The translations under genes were made by a program, and so were the position numbers. A DNA stretch of 7,231 nucleotides from an uncultured Flammeovirgaceae bacterium (lineage in GTDB: Bacteria; Bacteroidota; Bacteroidia; Cytophagales; Cyclobacteriaceae). Shown here piece after piece: positions 1-7,054 of this stretch. The stretch lies in the NCBI GenBank assembly GCA_946886805.1, contig CAMPJM010000201.1, positions 1 through 7,231 on the forward strand. The letters are read 5' to 3'. Numbering within the stretch: position 1 is the stretch's first letter; every line of letters begins with the position of its first letter. Below the pieces are notes generated by a model that was given only the letters and a program-made list of their open reading frames with translations, made no database searches and was not told where the DNA came from.

Positions 1-6
1 CCTTTC

Positions 7-58
7 ATTAACCACGGGTTGAAACCCGTGGCTAATCATGTTTGACCCCGCTGGGGTC
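7..58. repeat. REP-like double hairpin palindrome
   Basis: Two adjacent perfect stems lie here. The first is CCACGGGTT (12-20) against AACCCGTGG (23-31). It can be extended past one mismatch by ATTA (7-10) with TAAT (33-36). The second is GACCCC (44-49) against GGGGTC (53-58) with a 3-base loop. Both arms are much more GC-rich than the surrounding AT-rich DNA. Paired GC-rich hairpins in intergenic DNA are typical of repetitive extragenic palindromes moved by REP-associated tyrosine (Y1) transposases. No transposase gene is visible, so that assignment is inference. There is no T-run after either stem on the plus strand, so a plain intrinsic terminator is less likely. The element is close to the window edge and may continue to the left. 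Confidence 0.6.
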
Positions 59-224
59 TGGGGCAGAAGTTCTTGAAATTTCTGAAATGGAAAACACTGA
101 TCCTGCTTTTAACAACGCTGAAGAGGCTTATACCTTTCAAAACTTCAATAGATTAACATGCGAAACGTGAATCAATTAAATGAAAACTTTAATAGAATGT
201 TTGCTCGCCTCGTGCAATACACCA

Positions 225-258
225 GAAAAAAGGCTGCCCCTTTTCAGAAACAGCCTTT
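225..258 (-). terminator. Intrinsic terminator of glnN
   Basis: Read on the minus strand, an 8-bp perfect stem (AAAGGCTG, complement of 251-258, with CAGCCTTT, complement of 229-236) encloses a 14-base loop. It runs directly into further T residues (complement of 226-228), giving CAGCCTTTTTT. It begins 14 bases beyond the glnN stop codon, the expected place and orientation for a Rho-independent terminator of that gene. Confidence 0.8.
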
Positions 259-272
259 CACAAATTCACTGA

Positions 273-2462
273 TTATCGTAAAAACATCAGTTCGCGATTT
301 TTAGCCAAAGGCCAATCCTCGTCATTTACCAATAATTCTAATTTATCAACATGATATCTTATCGTATCAAAATAGGCTCTTACCTCAAAAGCATACTTTT
401 CTGCTCTTTCTCTTGCATTCTCTATCTTGTTTGCCACTTTTCGAGCTTCGATCATATCATGTACAGAGGTTTTGATAATTTTAATATGTCCCGAAATCTC
501 CTTAATGGTATCTATTACCCCACTATCGTCCGGGTTTAAACCTATTTCTTTCAAACCTTGGACGTTCTGAATAAGCTTGTTTTGATAGGTAATAGCCGTT
601 GGAATTACGTGGTTCATAGCCAAATCGCCCATTACCCTGGACTCTATCTGGATATTCTTGTTATAATTTTCCCATTGAATTTCAATTCTGGCTTCAAGTT
701 CCACTTCATTAAAAATACCATTTTTAATGAATAGGTCCTTAGATTTTTCTGTAAGAAATGCATCAAGAGCTTCTACCGTATTTTTCACGTTAGATAGTCC
801 TCTGCTTTTCGCTTCTTTTTCCCATTCTTCAGAATAGCCATTCCCTTCGAACCTTATAGCTTTGGATTTTTTAATATAATCTCTCAATATATTGATTATA
901 GCTACTTCTTTCTTTTCACCCTTCTTAATTTTAGCATCTAATTCTTTCTTAAATTCAACTAGCTGATTAGCAACAATTGTATTTAATACTATCATAGACG
1001 AAGCCGTGTTTGCTGAAGAACCCACCGCTCTCAACTCAAATTTATTGCCAGTAAAAGCAAATGGAGATGTCCTATTCCTGTCTGTATTGTCCATGAGAAT
1101 TGATGGTATTTTATTAATACCAAGTTTCATGTACATGTTATCGCCTTTGTCGATTTTTATTTTGGCGTTCTTCTCAAGCTCATCTAAAACTTCTGTTAGC
1201 TGCGTGCCTATGAAAGCAGAAATAATGGCAGGAGGGGCTTCGTTAGCACCCAAACGGTGGTCATTACTTGCTGAAGCAATGGAGGCTCTTACCAAAGCAT
1301 TATGGTCAAACACCGCTTTAAGTGTATTCACAAAGAACGTAAGGAACTGAAGGTTTTCTTTTGCCTTGCTACTTGGAGAAAAAAGATTTTTGCCGGTATT
1401 GGTCACCAACGACCAGTTACAGTGTTTCCCGCTGCCGTTCACATGCGCAAAAGGCTTTTCATGAAGTATTACTCTGAAGGAATGCTTTTCTGCAATCTTC
1501 ACCATCAGGTCCATTAGCAATTGGTTGTGGTCAACGGCAAGGTTAGCTTCCTCGTACATAGGGGCACATTCGTACTGGCTTGGTGCTACTTCATTATGCC
1601 TGGTACGGATAGGAATACCCAATCGCAATGCTTCAGTTTCAAAATCCACCATATAGCGGTGAACCCTTCTTGGAATTGAACCGAAGTAATGGTCTTCTAA
1701 TTGTTGCCCTTTAGCAGGCGAATGCCCGAACAAAGTTCTACCGGTCATCACAAGATCTGGTCGGGCGTCGTACAAAGCTCGATCGATAAGGAAATATTCC
1801 TGCTCTACCCCTAAGGAAGCACTGACTTTGGTAACGTTTTTATCGAAGTACTCATTACAAATCGCGGTAGCTGCCCTGTCAATAAAAGATAAAGTCTTTA
1901 ATAACGGAGCTTTATAATCTAATGCTTCCCCTGTGTAAGAAACAAAAATAGTAGGGATACAAAGTGTTTTTACATTTCCATTTTCAATTATAAATGCCGG
2001 GGAACTGGGATCCCAGGCGGTATAGCCTCTTGCTTCAAATGTATTTCTTATCCCCCCGTGCGGGAATGAAGAAGCATCAGGTTCTTGTTGTACTAAGGCA
2101 GATCCTTTAAAGGATTCAAGATTTTTTCCGTTACTGGAAGGTTCAAAAAAGGAATCATGTTTTTCGGCAGTTGATCCGGTAAGGGGTTGGAACCAATGAG
2201 TATAATGAGTAGCTCCTTTATCCATGGCCCATGATTTCATCGCAGCTGCAACAGCATTGGCCACATTTGTTTCGATCTTTCCTCCCTTGTCAATAGTTCT
2301 GGTTAAATCTTTATAAATATCAGAAGCAAGTGTATTTCTCATTGCGTCCTTTCCAAAAACATTTTCTCCATAAAAATCAGATATTTTTGTGGAAGGAGGG
2401 ATTACTTCAATAGCTTTTCTGTTTTGAACTTCTTGAAGCGCTCTAAATCTTATAATTGCCAT
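273..2462 (-). CDS. glnN: Glutamine synthetase type III
   Basis: This 729-residue protein is a cytoplasmic ligase that makes glutamine from glutamate, ammonia and ATP, the entry point of nitrogen assimilation. The length fits the GSIII family (about 700-730 residues) and is far above GSI or GSII (about 350-470). Family landmarks are in order: GSTAEKHDSF at about 96-105; GVEQEYF at 218-223 with metal-binding-type glutamates E220 and E222; RHNEVAPSQYE at about 288-298; NGSGKHCNWS at about 342-351, with the histidine of the glutamate-binding region; RLGANEAPP at about 403-411; and NRTSPFAFTGNKFELRAVGS at about 463-482. The C-terminal 200 residues are the helical extension typical of type III. 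No GSI-type adenylylation tyrosine motif is evident. The ATG is preceded by an A/T-rich stretch (TTAAAAAATAAT) and no Shine-Dalgarno, normal for Bacteroidota. It is a monocistronic gene with its own terminator, divergent from the LTA-synthase-type gene. No nitrogen-regulatory partner (glnB, amtB) lies in the window. Confidence 0.96.
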   Translation of the reverse strand: MAIIRFRALQEVQNRKAIEVIPPSTKISDFYGENVFGKDAMRNTLASDIYKDLTRTIDKGGKIETNVANAVAAAMKSWAMDKGATHYTHWFQPLTGSTAEKHDSFFEPSSNGKNLESFKGSALVQQEPDASSFPHGGIRNTFEARGYTAWDPSSPAFIIENGNVKTLCIPTIFVSYTGEALDYKAPLLKTLSFIDRAATAICNEYFDKNVTKVSASLGVEQEYFLIDRALYDARPDLVMTGRTLFGHSPAKGQQLEDHYFGSIPRRVHRYMVDFETEALRLGIPIRTRHNEVAPSQYECAPMYEEANLAVDHNQLLMDLMVKIAEKHSFRVILHEKPFAHVNGSGKHCNWSLVTNTGKNLFSPSSKAKENLQFLTFFVNTLKAVFDHNALVRASIASASNDHRLGANEAPPAIISAFIGTQLTEVLDELEKNAKIKIDKGDNMYMKLGINKIPSILMDNTDRNRTSPFAFTGNKFELRAVGSSANTASSMIVLNTIVANQLVEFKKELDAKIKKGEKKEVAIINILRDYIKKSKAIRFEGNGYSEEWEKEAKSRGLSNVKNTVEALDAFLTEKSKDLFIKNGIFNEVELEARIEIQWENYNKNIQIESRVMGDLAMNHVIPTAITYQNKLIQNVQGLKEIGLNPDDSGVIDTIKEISGHIKIIKTSVHDMIEARKVANKIENARERAEKYAFEVRAYFDTIRYHVDKLELLVNDEDWPLAKNRELMFLR

Positions 2463-2493
2463 ATTATTTTTTAAAATTAGGTTTTAAGAGGGC

Positions 2494-2526
2494 CAAATTA
2501 AACAAATAATTTATCTTTTTATACAA
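2494..2526 (-). promoter_or_regulatory. Weak candidate glnN promoter
   Basis: On the minus strand TTG (complement of 2524-2526) is followed after 22 bases by TTAATTTG (complement of 2494-2501). This resembles the Bacteroidota -33/-7 pair (TTG, spacer, TAnnTTTG) with one mismatch in the -7 box. It would leave a leader of about 25-30 bases before the glnN ATG. The region is very AT-rich, so a chance match is quite possible. Confidence 0.3.
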
Positions 2527-2636
2527 GAAGGGTTAAAAACGAGAGGCATTTTAAATTTATTTGTCTGTTTATTTTCACCCCAAGTCGAACTTAAACCTTT
2601 AAATTATAATGATTCTGACATTTTAAAGAGATTTAC

Positions 2637-2655
2637 AATCCATATTATCTGGATT
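2637..2655. promoter_or_regulatory. Inverted repeat in the promoter spacer, possible operator
   Basis: AATCCA (2637-2642) and TGGATT (2650-2655) form perfect 6-base half-sites around a 7-base spacer. The 19-base palindrome ends three bases before the -7 box of the LTA-synthase-type gene, so a protein bound there would overlap polymerase. The shape suits a dimeric regulator. No regulator gene is adjacent, so an operator role is inference. Confidence 0.3.
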
Positions 2656-2658
2656 TTG

Positions 2659-2666
2659 TACTTTTG
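2659..2666 (+). promoter_or_regulatory. -7 promoter element for the LTA-synthase-type gene
   Basis: TACTTTTG is an exact match to the Bacteroidota -7 consensus TAnnTTTG. The -33 region is weak: the best candidate is TTTA near 2632, about 24 bases upstream. Transcription would begin roughly 5-8 bases downstream, at about 2671-2674, leaving only a few untranslated bases before the ATG at 2680. This placement also argues against translation starting at the upstream in-frame TTG (2656), which would lie before the transcription start. Confidence 0.6.
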
Positions 2667-2679
2667 TGAAAAATTTTTA

Positions 2680-4518
2680 ATGAAAAAAAGATTAGTATAT
2701 CTACTTTCTTACCTGGGGCTTTGGGTATTATTCTTTATTGCACTCAAGCTTCTCTTTCTCGGGTACCATTATGGGGAAACTTCGCAGCTAGGTTCTTTTG
2801 GAATTCTAAAAGTCATAGGCCATGGATTAAAGTTAGATTTATCCTTTAGCTCATATATTGCCGCAATTCCTTTTCTACTCATAAGTATTTCTGTTTTTGC
2901 CCCTGCCCAAATCATTAGAAGCATTTTAAAATGGTATACAATATTTGCCATTATACTTGTTTCTGTTTTGAGCGTGGTCGATTTGGAATTGTACAAGGCC
3001 TGGGGGTTTAGATTAGACGCCACTCCTATTACCTATTTGAATACGCCTCAAGAAATGTGGGCATCTGCAGGTTCTTCTCCCATTCTGCTGTTGATAATCA
3101 TACTATTTATTACCATTGCTGTTTTTGCATTTGCTTATATAAAACTTCTTCATCCCATTTTAGTAGGAGCAAAAAAGCCCCACCCTGCTTTTATACTTCT
3201 GTTTTTATTTCTCTCAGCTTCTTTGATCATTCCAATTAGGGGTGGCTTGCAATTGGCCCCCATCAATATTAGCGATGCCTATTTTTCGGATAATAATTAT
3301 GCAAACCAAGCTGCCATCAATGTTCCTTGGAATTTCTTCAACGCCCTGAGCAGAAAAACCTATGACAAAACAAATCCATATGTGTTTATGGATGAGGTCA
3401 TAGCCCGGGATATTTTGAGTGAATATTTTAACGTAACGAATGAGCGCTCCCCTACCTTATTAAATACAGAAAGGCCAAACGTAATCCTGATTATTTGGGA
3501 AAGCTTTACGGCAAAGGCTACAAGCACTTTAGGTACCATAGAAAATGTAACGCCAAATTTCGATGCGCTTGTTGATGAAGGGTTATTGTTTACAAATTTC
3601 TATGCCGCCGGGGACAGGAGTGACAAGGGAATTGTCAGTATCATAAGCGGCTATCCCGTCCAGCCTACCCAATCCATTATTAAACTTCCAGTAAAATCAT
3701 CAAAATTGCCGGGTTTAAGCCAAAGCTTTAAAAATGCAGGATATTCAACTTCATTTTATTATGGTGGTGAACTTGAGTTTGCCAATATCAAAGCTTATTT
3801 AATGAATGCAGGTTATGATCGTTTAATAGGTAAAGAAGATTTTGATCCCGAAGACTGGAATTCAAAATGGGGCGCTCATGATCACGTAGTATTCAATAAA
3901 GTGCTAAAGGATCTAAATCAGGCTCCTCAGCCTTTTTTTACGACCATTTTCACCCTTAGCAGTCATGAGCCATTCGAGGTGCCAATAAAAACGGTAATAA
4001 AAGGAGATGACGAAGAAAGTAAATTTCTGAATAGCCTCTATTACACAGATCAGTCGCTGGGCGATTTTATTGCCAATCTAAAAAAAGAACCGTGGTACGA
4101 TGAAACATTAATTGTAATACTGGCTGATCATGGCCACAGGATGCCTCAATCATCGAGAAATTATGAAAAAGAAAAGTTTCATATGCCCATGCTATGGTTA
4201 GGTGGTGCGGTAAAGCCTCAGGATTCTACCATCACAAAGTATAGTTCCCAGGTAGATCTTGCTGCCACACTTTTAGGTCAGTTGTCCATTCCCGCAGATG
4301 ATTACAAATGGAGCAGAAATATTTTAAGTCCTTCTTATACGCCTTTTGCGCAGTATACCTTTAACAACGGATTTGGCCATGTGACCAGTAGCGGATATTT
4401 GGCCTTTGACAATATCAATAAACAATTGATCCATCAGGATTCTGGGACAACAGCTTTCGAAAAAGAATTATCCAAAGCATATTTGCAGCTTTCTTATCAA
4501 GACTTTCTGGATAAATAG
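2680..4518 (+). CDS. LTA synthase family membrane sulfatase/phosphotransferase
   Basis: The 612-residue protein has an N-terminal block of about five membrane segments (near residues 5-29, 57-77, 84-102, 134-156, 170-186), then an extracytoplasmic alkaline-phosphatase-superfamily domain (about 265-550), the LtaS architecture. Active-site landmarks: IIWES (E274, metal ligand); GDRSDKG (S314, at the position of the LtaS nucleophilic threonine); SSHEPF (H429); and LADHG (D483, H484, metal ligands). LtaS relatives transfer glycerophosphate, or in other members phosphoethanolamine, to lipids or glycans on the outer face of the inner membrane. Lipoteichoic acid itself is not expected in Bacteroidota, so the real substrate is unknown. 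The start is the ATG at 2680 (MKKRLVYLL); an in-frame TTG at 2656 lies at the promoter and is rejected. It is divergent from glnN and ends 98 bases before mtaB. Family is sure; substrate is not. Confidence 0.9.
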   Translation: MKKRLVYLLSYLGLWVLFFIALKLLFLGYHYGETSQLGSFGILKVIGHGLKLDLSFSSYIAAIPFLLISISVFAPAQIIRSILKWYTIFAIILVSVLSVVDLELYKAWGFRLDATPITYLNTPQEMWASAGSSPILLLIIILFITIAVFAFAYIKLLHPILVGAKKPHPAFILLFLFLSASLIIPIRGGLQLAPINISDAYFSDNNYANQAAINVPWNFFNALSRKTYDKTNPYVFMDEVIARDILSEYFNVTNERSPTLLNTERPNVILIIWESFTAKATSTLGTIENVTPNFDALVDEGLLFTNFYAAGDRSDKGIVSIISGYPVQPTQSIIKLPVKSSKLPGLSQSFKNAGYSTSFYYGGELEFANIKAYLMNAGYDRLIGKEDFDPEDWNSKWGAHDHVVFNKVLKDLNQAPQPFFTTIFTLSSHEPFEVPIKTVIKGDDEESKFLNSLYYTDQSLGDFIANLKKEPWYDETLIVILADHGHRMPQSSRNYEKEKFHMPMLWLGGAVKPQDSTITKYSSQVDLAATLLGQLSIPADDYKWSRNILSPSYTPFAQYTFNNGFGHVTSSGYLAFDNINKQLIHQDSGTTAFEKELSKAYLQLSYQDFLDK

Positions 4519-4526
4519 AAAATCCC

Positions 4527-4534
4527 TAACTTTG
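4527..4534 (+). promoter_or_regulatory. -7 promoter element for mtaB
   Basis: TAACTTTG is an exact match to TAnnTTTG, followed by CACCCGC, and begins 8 bases after the stop codon of the upstream gene. A loose -33 candidate (TTT at 4504-4506) is about 20 bases upstream, inside the end of that gene. It predicts a transcript start near 4540 and a leader of about 75 bases before mtaB, so mtaB can be transcribed independently of the LTA-synthase-type gene. Confidence 0.6.
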
Positions 4535-4555
4535 CACCCGCAATTTTGTCTTTAT

Positions 4556-4609
4556 ATGGAGGAATGCAGCAGTACTGGTTTTAAGACCGACAATAAAATT
4601 GCAGTGTAG
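4556..4609 (+). other. Candidate 17-codon leader reading frame of mtaB
   Basis: An ATG at 4556, about 15 bases after the predicted transcript start, opens a frame encoding MEECSSTGFKTDNKIAV and stops at TAG 4607-4609, 7 bases before the mtaB ATG and in a different frame. Close stop-to-start spacing would allow translational coupling or reinitiation. There is no protein family I recognise, and so short a frame can arise by chance. Conservation of the peptide in relatives is the deciding test. Confidence 0.3.
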
Positions 4610-4616
4610 CAGAAAT

Positions 4617-5936
4617 ATGAAAAAAGTCGCTTTTTATACATTAGGATGTAAATTAAACTTCTCAGAAACGTCCACCATAGCTCGTATCTTTGAAGAAAAA
4701 GGATATCAAAAAGTAGATTTTACAAATACGCCGGATATTTTCATTATCAACACCTGCTCTGTTACTGATAATGCTGATAAGAAATGTAAAAAAATTGTTA
4801 AAGAAGCCCGAAAAATTTCCCCTGAAGCTTATATAACCATCATCGGCTGCTATGCCCAACTTAAGCCCAAAGAAATAGCCAATATCCCTGGGGTAGATGC
4901 AGTTCTGGGTGCATCGGAAAAATTTCGTCTGGTGGAGCTTTTGGATGGATTTGTGAGAGAGGAACAACCCGTGGTTTTGGCGTCTGATATAAAGGAGGTC
5001 AAGCAGTTTAATCATGCTTTTTCTATTGGTGACCGCACCAGAACTTTCCTAAAAGTTCAGGATGGTTGCGATTATACCTGCACGTTCTGTACTATTCCAC
5101 TTGCAAGAGGCGAAAGCCGGAGCAACAGTATCGAAAGCATAGTAAAATATGCGGAAGATATTGCAACAACAGAGGTGAAAGAGGTAGTATTAACAGGCGT
5201 CAATATTGGTGACTTTGGAATTAGTGAAGGAAAAAGAAAGGAAACATTTTTTCAGCTAATTCAAGAACTTGATAAAGTAGAGGGCATTAACAGATTCAGG
5301 ATTTCATCTATTGAGCCTAATCTTTTACACGAAGATATCATTGAATTTGTAGCATCTTCGGAAAAATTTGTGCCTCATTTTCATATTCCGCTTCAATCTG
5401 GCAGCAATAAAATCCTGAAACTGATGAGAAGGCGCTACCTGAAGGAACTTTATTCAGAAAGGATAAGCTTTATAAAAAATCTGATACCTGATTGTTGCAT
5501 AGGCGTTGATGTGATTGTTGGTTTTCCGGGAGAGAGCGATGATGATTTTATTGACACTTACAATTTTTTGAACTCTTTGGATATTTCATATTTACATGTG
5601 TTCACTTATTCCGAACGGGCTAGTACGCTGGCATCTGAAATGGAAAATGCTGTCCCTTCGAAAATAAGGAACAAGCGTTCTAAAATGTTGAGATCACTTT
5701 CTGAGAAAAAAAGAAGAAAGTTTTATGAAGAAAACATTGGCACACAAAAATTAGTCTTGTTTGAAGAGGATGTTGAGGATGGCTACATGCATGGGTTCAC
5801 CGAAAACTATGTCAGAGTAAAAGCAAAATACGATCCTATATTAATTAATGAATTGAAGCCGGTAATTCTCAGGAGCATAGATGCGCGCGGAATTATGGAA
5901 GTTGATGAAATTACGAAAGAAGTTTTAACTCATTAA
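4617..5936 (+). CDS. mtaB: tRNA t6A37 methylthiotransferase MtaB
   Basis: This 439-residue radical-SAM enzyme converts t6A at position 37 of ANN-decoding tRNAs to ms2t6A, using two [4Fe-4S] clusters and S-adenosylmethionine. The N-terminal UPF0004 domain has the three cluster cysteines: TLGCKLNFSE (C11), INTCSVT (C47) and IIGCYAQ (C78). The radical-SAM CxxxCxxC is at QDGCDYTCTFC (C151, C155, C158), followed by IPLARGESRS. Further landmarks are VVLTGVNIGDFG, ISSIEPN, FHIPLQSGSN and VDVIVGFPGE. The C-terminal 60-70 residues are TRAM-like (HGFTENYVRV). TLGCKLN and TGVNIG favour MtaB over MiaB or RimO. The length is usual for the family. The ATG at 4617 is chosen over an in-frame TTG at 4599 because it gives the standard MKKVAFYTLGCKLN start. 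It has its own -7 box; no terminator is visible before the next gene. Confidence 0.95.
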   Translation: MKKVAFYTLGCKLNFSETSTIARIFEEKGYQKVDFTNTPDIFIINTCSVTDNADKKCKKIVKEARKISPEAYITIIGCYAQLKPKEIANIPGVDAVLGASEKFRLVELLDGFVREEQPVVLASDIKEVKQFNHAFSIGDRTRTFLKVQDGCDYTCTFCTIPLARGESRSNSIESIVKYAEDIATTEVKEVVLTGVNIGDFGISEGKRKETFFQLIQELDKVEGINRFRISSIEPNLLHEDIIEFVASSEKFVPHFHIPLQSGSNKILKLMRRRYLKELYSERISFIKNLIPDCCIGVDVIVGFPGESDDDFIDTYNFLNSLDISYLHVFTYSERASTLASEMENAVPSKIRNKRSKMLRSLSEKKRRKFYEENIGTQKLVLFEEDVEDGYMHGFTENYVRVKAKYDPILINELKPVILRSIDARGIMEVDEITKEVLTH

Positions 5937-5950
5937 CAATTAACTAAACA

Positions 5951-6028
5951 ATGACAGACATTAGACAGGTTATTGAACCTGGCGGTTTATATGAACTTAA
6001 CAGTTTTATCCTTAAAAATATTCTTTAG
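5951..6028 (+). other. Short open frame between mtaB and the FabH-like gene
   Basis: An ATG at 5951, preceded by the A-rich context TAACTAAACA, starts a 25-codon frame (beginning MTDIRQVIEPGGLYEL) that ends at TAG 6026-6028, 29 bases before the next gene. The first 19 residues look protein-like, with balanced composition, but I recognise no family. No -7 box precedes it. It could be a small protein, the N-terminal remnant of a lost gene, or chance. Confidence 0.2.
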
Positions 6029-6057
6029 TCTACTATTTATTCTTTTATTGATCATTT

Positions 6058-7005
6058 ATGTATCTTAATCATATTTCAGTTTATCTGCCTGAAAAGGTGG
6101 TGACCAATGAACATTTTAATAAATTAAATAATTTATCAAAAGAATGGATAGTTGAGCGAACAGGTATAAAACAACGGCGGAAAGCAAATTCAACAGAAAA
6201 TACCCATACCATGGGAATTGCTGCTGTAGACGCGGGGAGCCATTCGCTTCCTTTCGAAAATGAAGAAATAGAATTGATTATTGGCGCTACATACACCCCT
6301 CACGATACCATTTTCACTTTGGGACATGCTATCCAACATCATTTGAATATTAGCAACATCCCCGTCGTTACCATATCTTCGGCGTGTTCCTCTTTACTAA
6401 ATGCTATAGAAATAGTAGAAGGCTATTTTGCAACAGGAAAAGCCCGGAAAGCATTAGTAGTTGTTTCTGAACATAATACTGCGTATAGCAATGATGAGGA
6501 TACCATTGCTGGTCATTTATGGGGAGATGGAGCTGCTGCTCTTTGGCTTTCAAAAGATAAAATTAAAGCTGACGATTTAGAAATAAAAGACATCATAACA
6601 GCTGGGGCAGGCAACGTAGGAAAAGCAAAAGATGCAGTGGTTTTGAAACCCATTGACGGTGGGTTTACAATGCCTTTCGGAAGAGATGTTTTTATAAATG
6701 CCTGTGAATATATGTCTAAAGTAACTCAGAATATTTTAGACAAAAACAATTGCGCTGTTGAGGATGTAGATTATTTTATCCCTCATCAAGCCAACTTACG
6801 GATCACCAAAAATGTCGCTAAAACCTTAAATCTTCCTTCGGAGAAAGTAATCTCAAATGTTGAATATTTAGGAAATACCGGCTGTGCAGGTTGTGCTATT
6901 GGCATCGCCGAAAATATCGGCAAGTTTAAACCCAATGATAATATAGTTGTGGCCGTTTTTGGAGGTGGCTATTCATATGGAGCAATGCTATTGCAACAGA
7001 ATTAA
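6058..7005 (+). CDS. FabH-like 3-oxoacyl-ACP synthase III
   Basis: This 315-residue thiolase-fold condensing enzyme is close to the usual FabH length (about 317-330). FabH enzymes condense an acyl-CoA starter with malonyl-ACP in the cytoplasm. The Cys-His-Asn triad is intact: C110 in ISSACSS, H243 in FIPHQANLRI (N246 follows) and N273 in YLGNTG. WIVERTGI (about 30-37) and HLWGDGAAAL (about 153-162) are further signatures. After N273 the usual FabH GNTSAAS is replaced by GNTGCAGC, placing a CxxC (C276, C279) next to the active site. The gene stands apart from rpmF, plsX, acc genes and acyl carrier protein, so it may be a paralogue with a special starter or role instead of the housekeeping fabH. 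For this reason no symbol is given. The ATG at 6058 gives the expected N-terminus (MYLNHISVYLPEKVV). No convincing -7 box lies in the 121-base gap after mtaB, so read-through from mtaB is possible. Confidence 0.88.
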   Translation: MYLNHISVYLPEKVVTNEHFNKLNNLSKEWIVERTGIKQRRKANSTENTHTMGIAAVDAGSHSLPFENEEIELIIGATYTPHDTIFTLGHAIQHHLNISNIPVVTISSACSSLLNAIEIVEGYFATGKARKALVVVSEHNTAYSNDEDTIAGHLWGDGAAALWLSKDKIKADDLEIKDIITAGAGNVGKAKDAVVLKPIDGGFTMPFGRDVFINACEYMSKVTQNILDKNNCAVEDVDYFIPHQANLRITKNVAKTLNLPSEKVISNVEYLGNTGCAGCAIGIAENIGKFKPNDNIVVAVFGGGYSYGAMLLQQN

Positions 7006-7033
7006 TTCAGGGTCGAGGGGAAAAGTTGAGAGT

Positions 7034-7054
7034 AGAAAATTGAAAATTGAAAAT
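7034..7054. repeat. Heptamer tandem repeat
   Basis: Three head-to-tail 7-base units lie here: AGAAAAT (7034-7040), TGAAAAT (7041-7047) and TGAAAAT (7048-7054). They run into the left arm of the large inverted repeat. It is low-complexity sequence and may simply be a flank of the element. Confidence 0.6.

Noticed and set aside
1..60. A CRISPR repeat, suggested by the palindromic GTTGAAAC-like core.
   Set aside because: There is only one copy, with no regularly spaced repeats or spacers and no cas genes.
87..170. A 27-codon open frame after the left palindrome (begins MENTDPAFNN).
   Set aside because: It is short, has no recognisable family and no promoter. Its frame is also open upstream through the palindrome (from 36), as expected by chance.
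158..303. A 48-codon plus-strand frame running over the glnN terminator and the end of glnN.
   Set aside because: It is read through the terminator stem and antisense to glnN, with no homology I recognise, so it is an incidental frame.
1006..1350. A 114-codon plus-strand frame opposite glnN.
   Set aside because: It is antisense to the most conserved part of glnN and its hydrophobic translation is typical of a shadow frame.
2656..2679. A TTG-initiated N-terminal extension of the LTA-synthase-type protein.
   Set aside because: The TTG overlaps the -7 promoter box and would lie upstream of the transcript start; the ATG at 2680 gives a normal membrane-protein N-terminus.
4599..4616. A TTG-initiated extension of mtaB by six residues.
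   Set aside because: The ATG at 4617 yields the conserved MtaB start; the extra residues have no family support.
4662..5015. A 117-codon minus-strand frame opposite mtaB.
   Set aside because: It lies wholly within mtaB on the other strand, with no start context or family resemblance.
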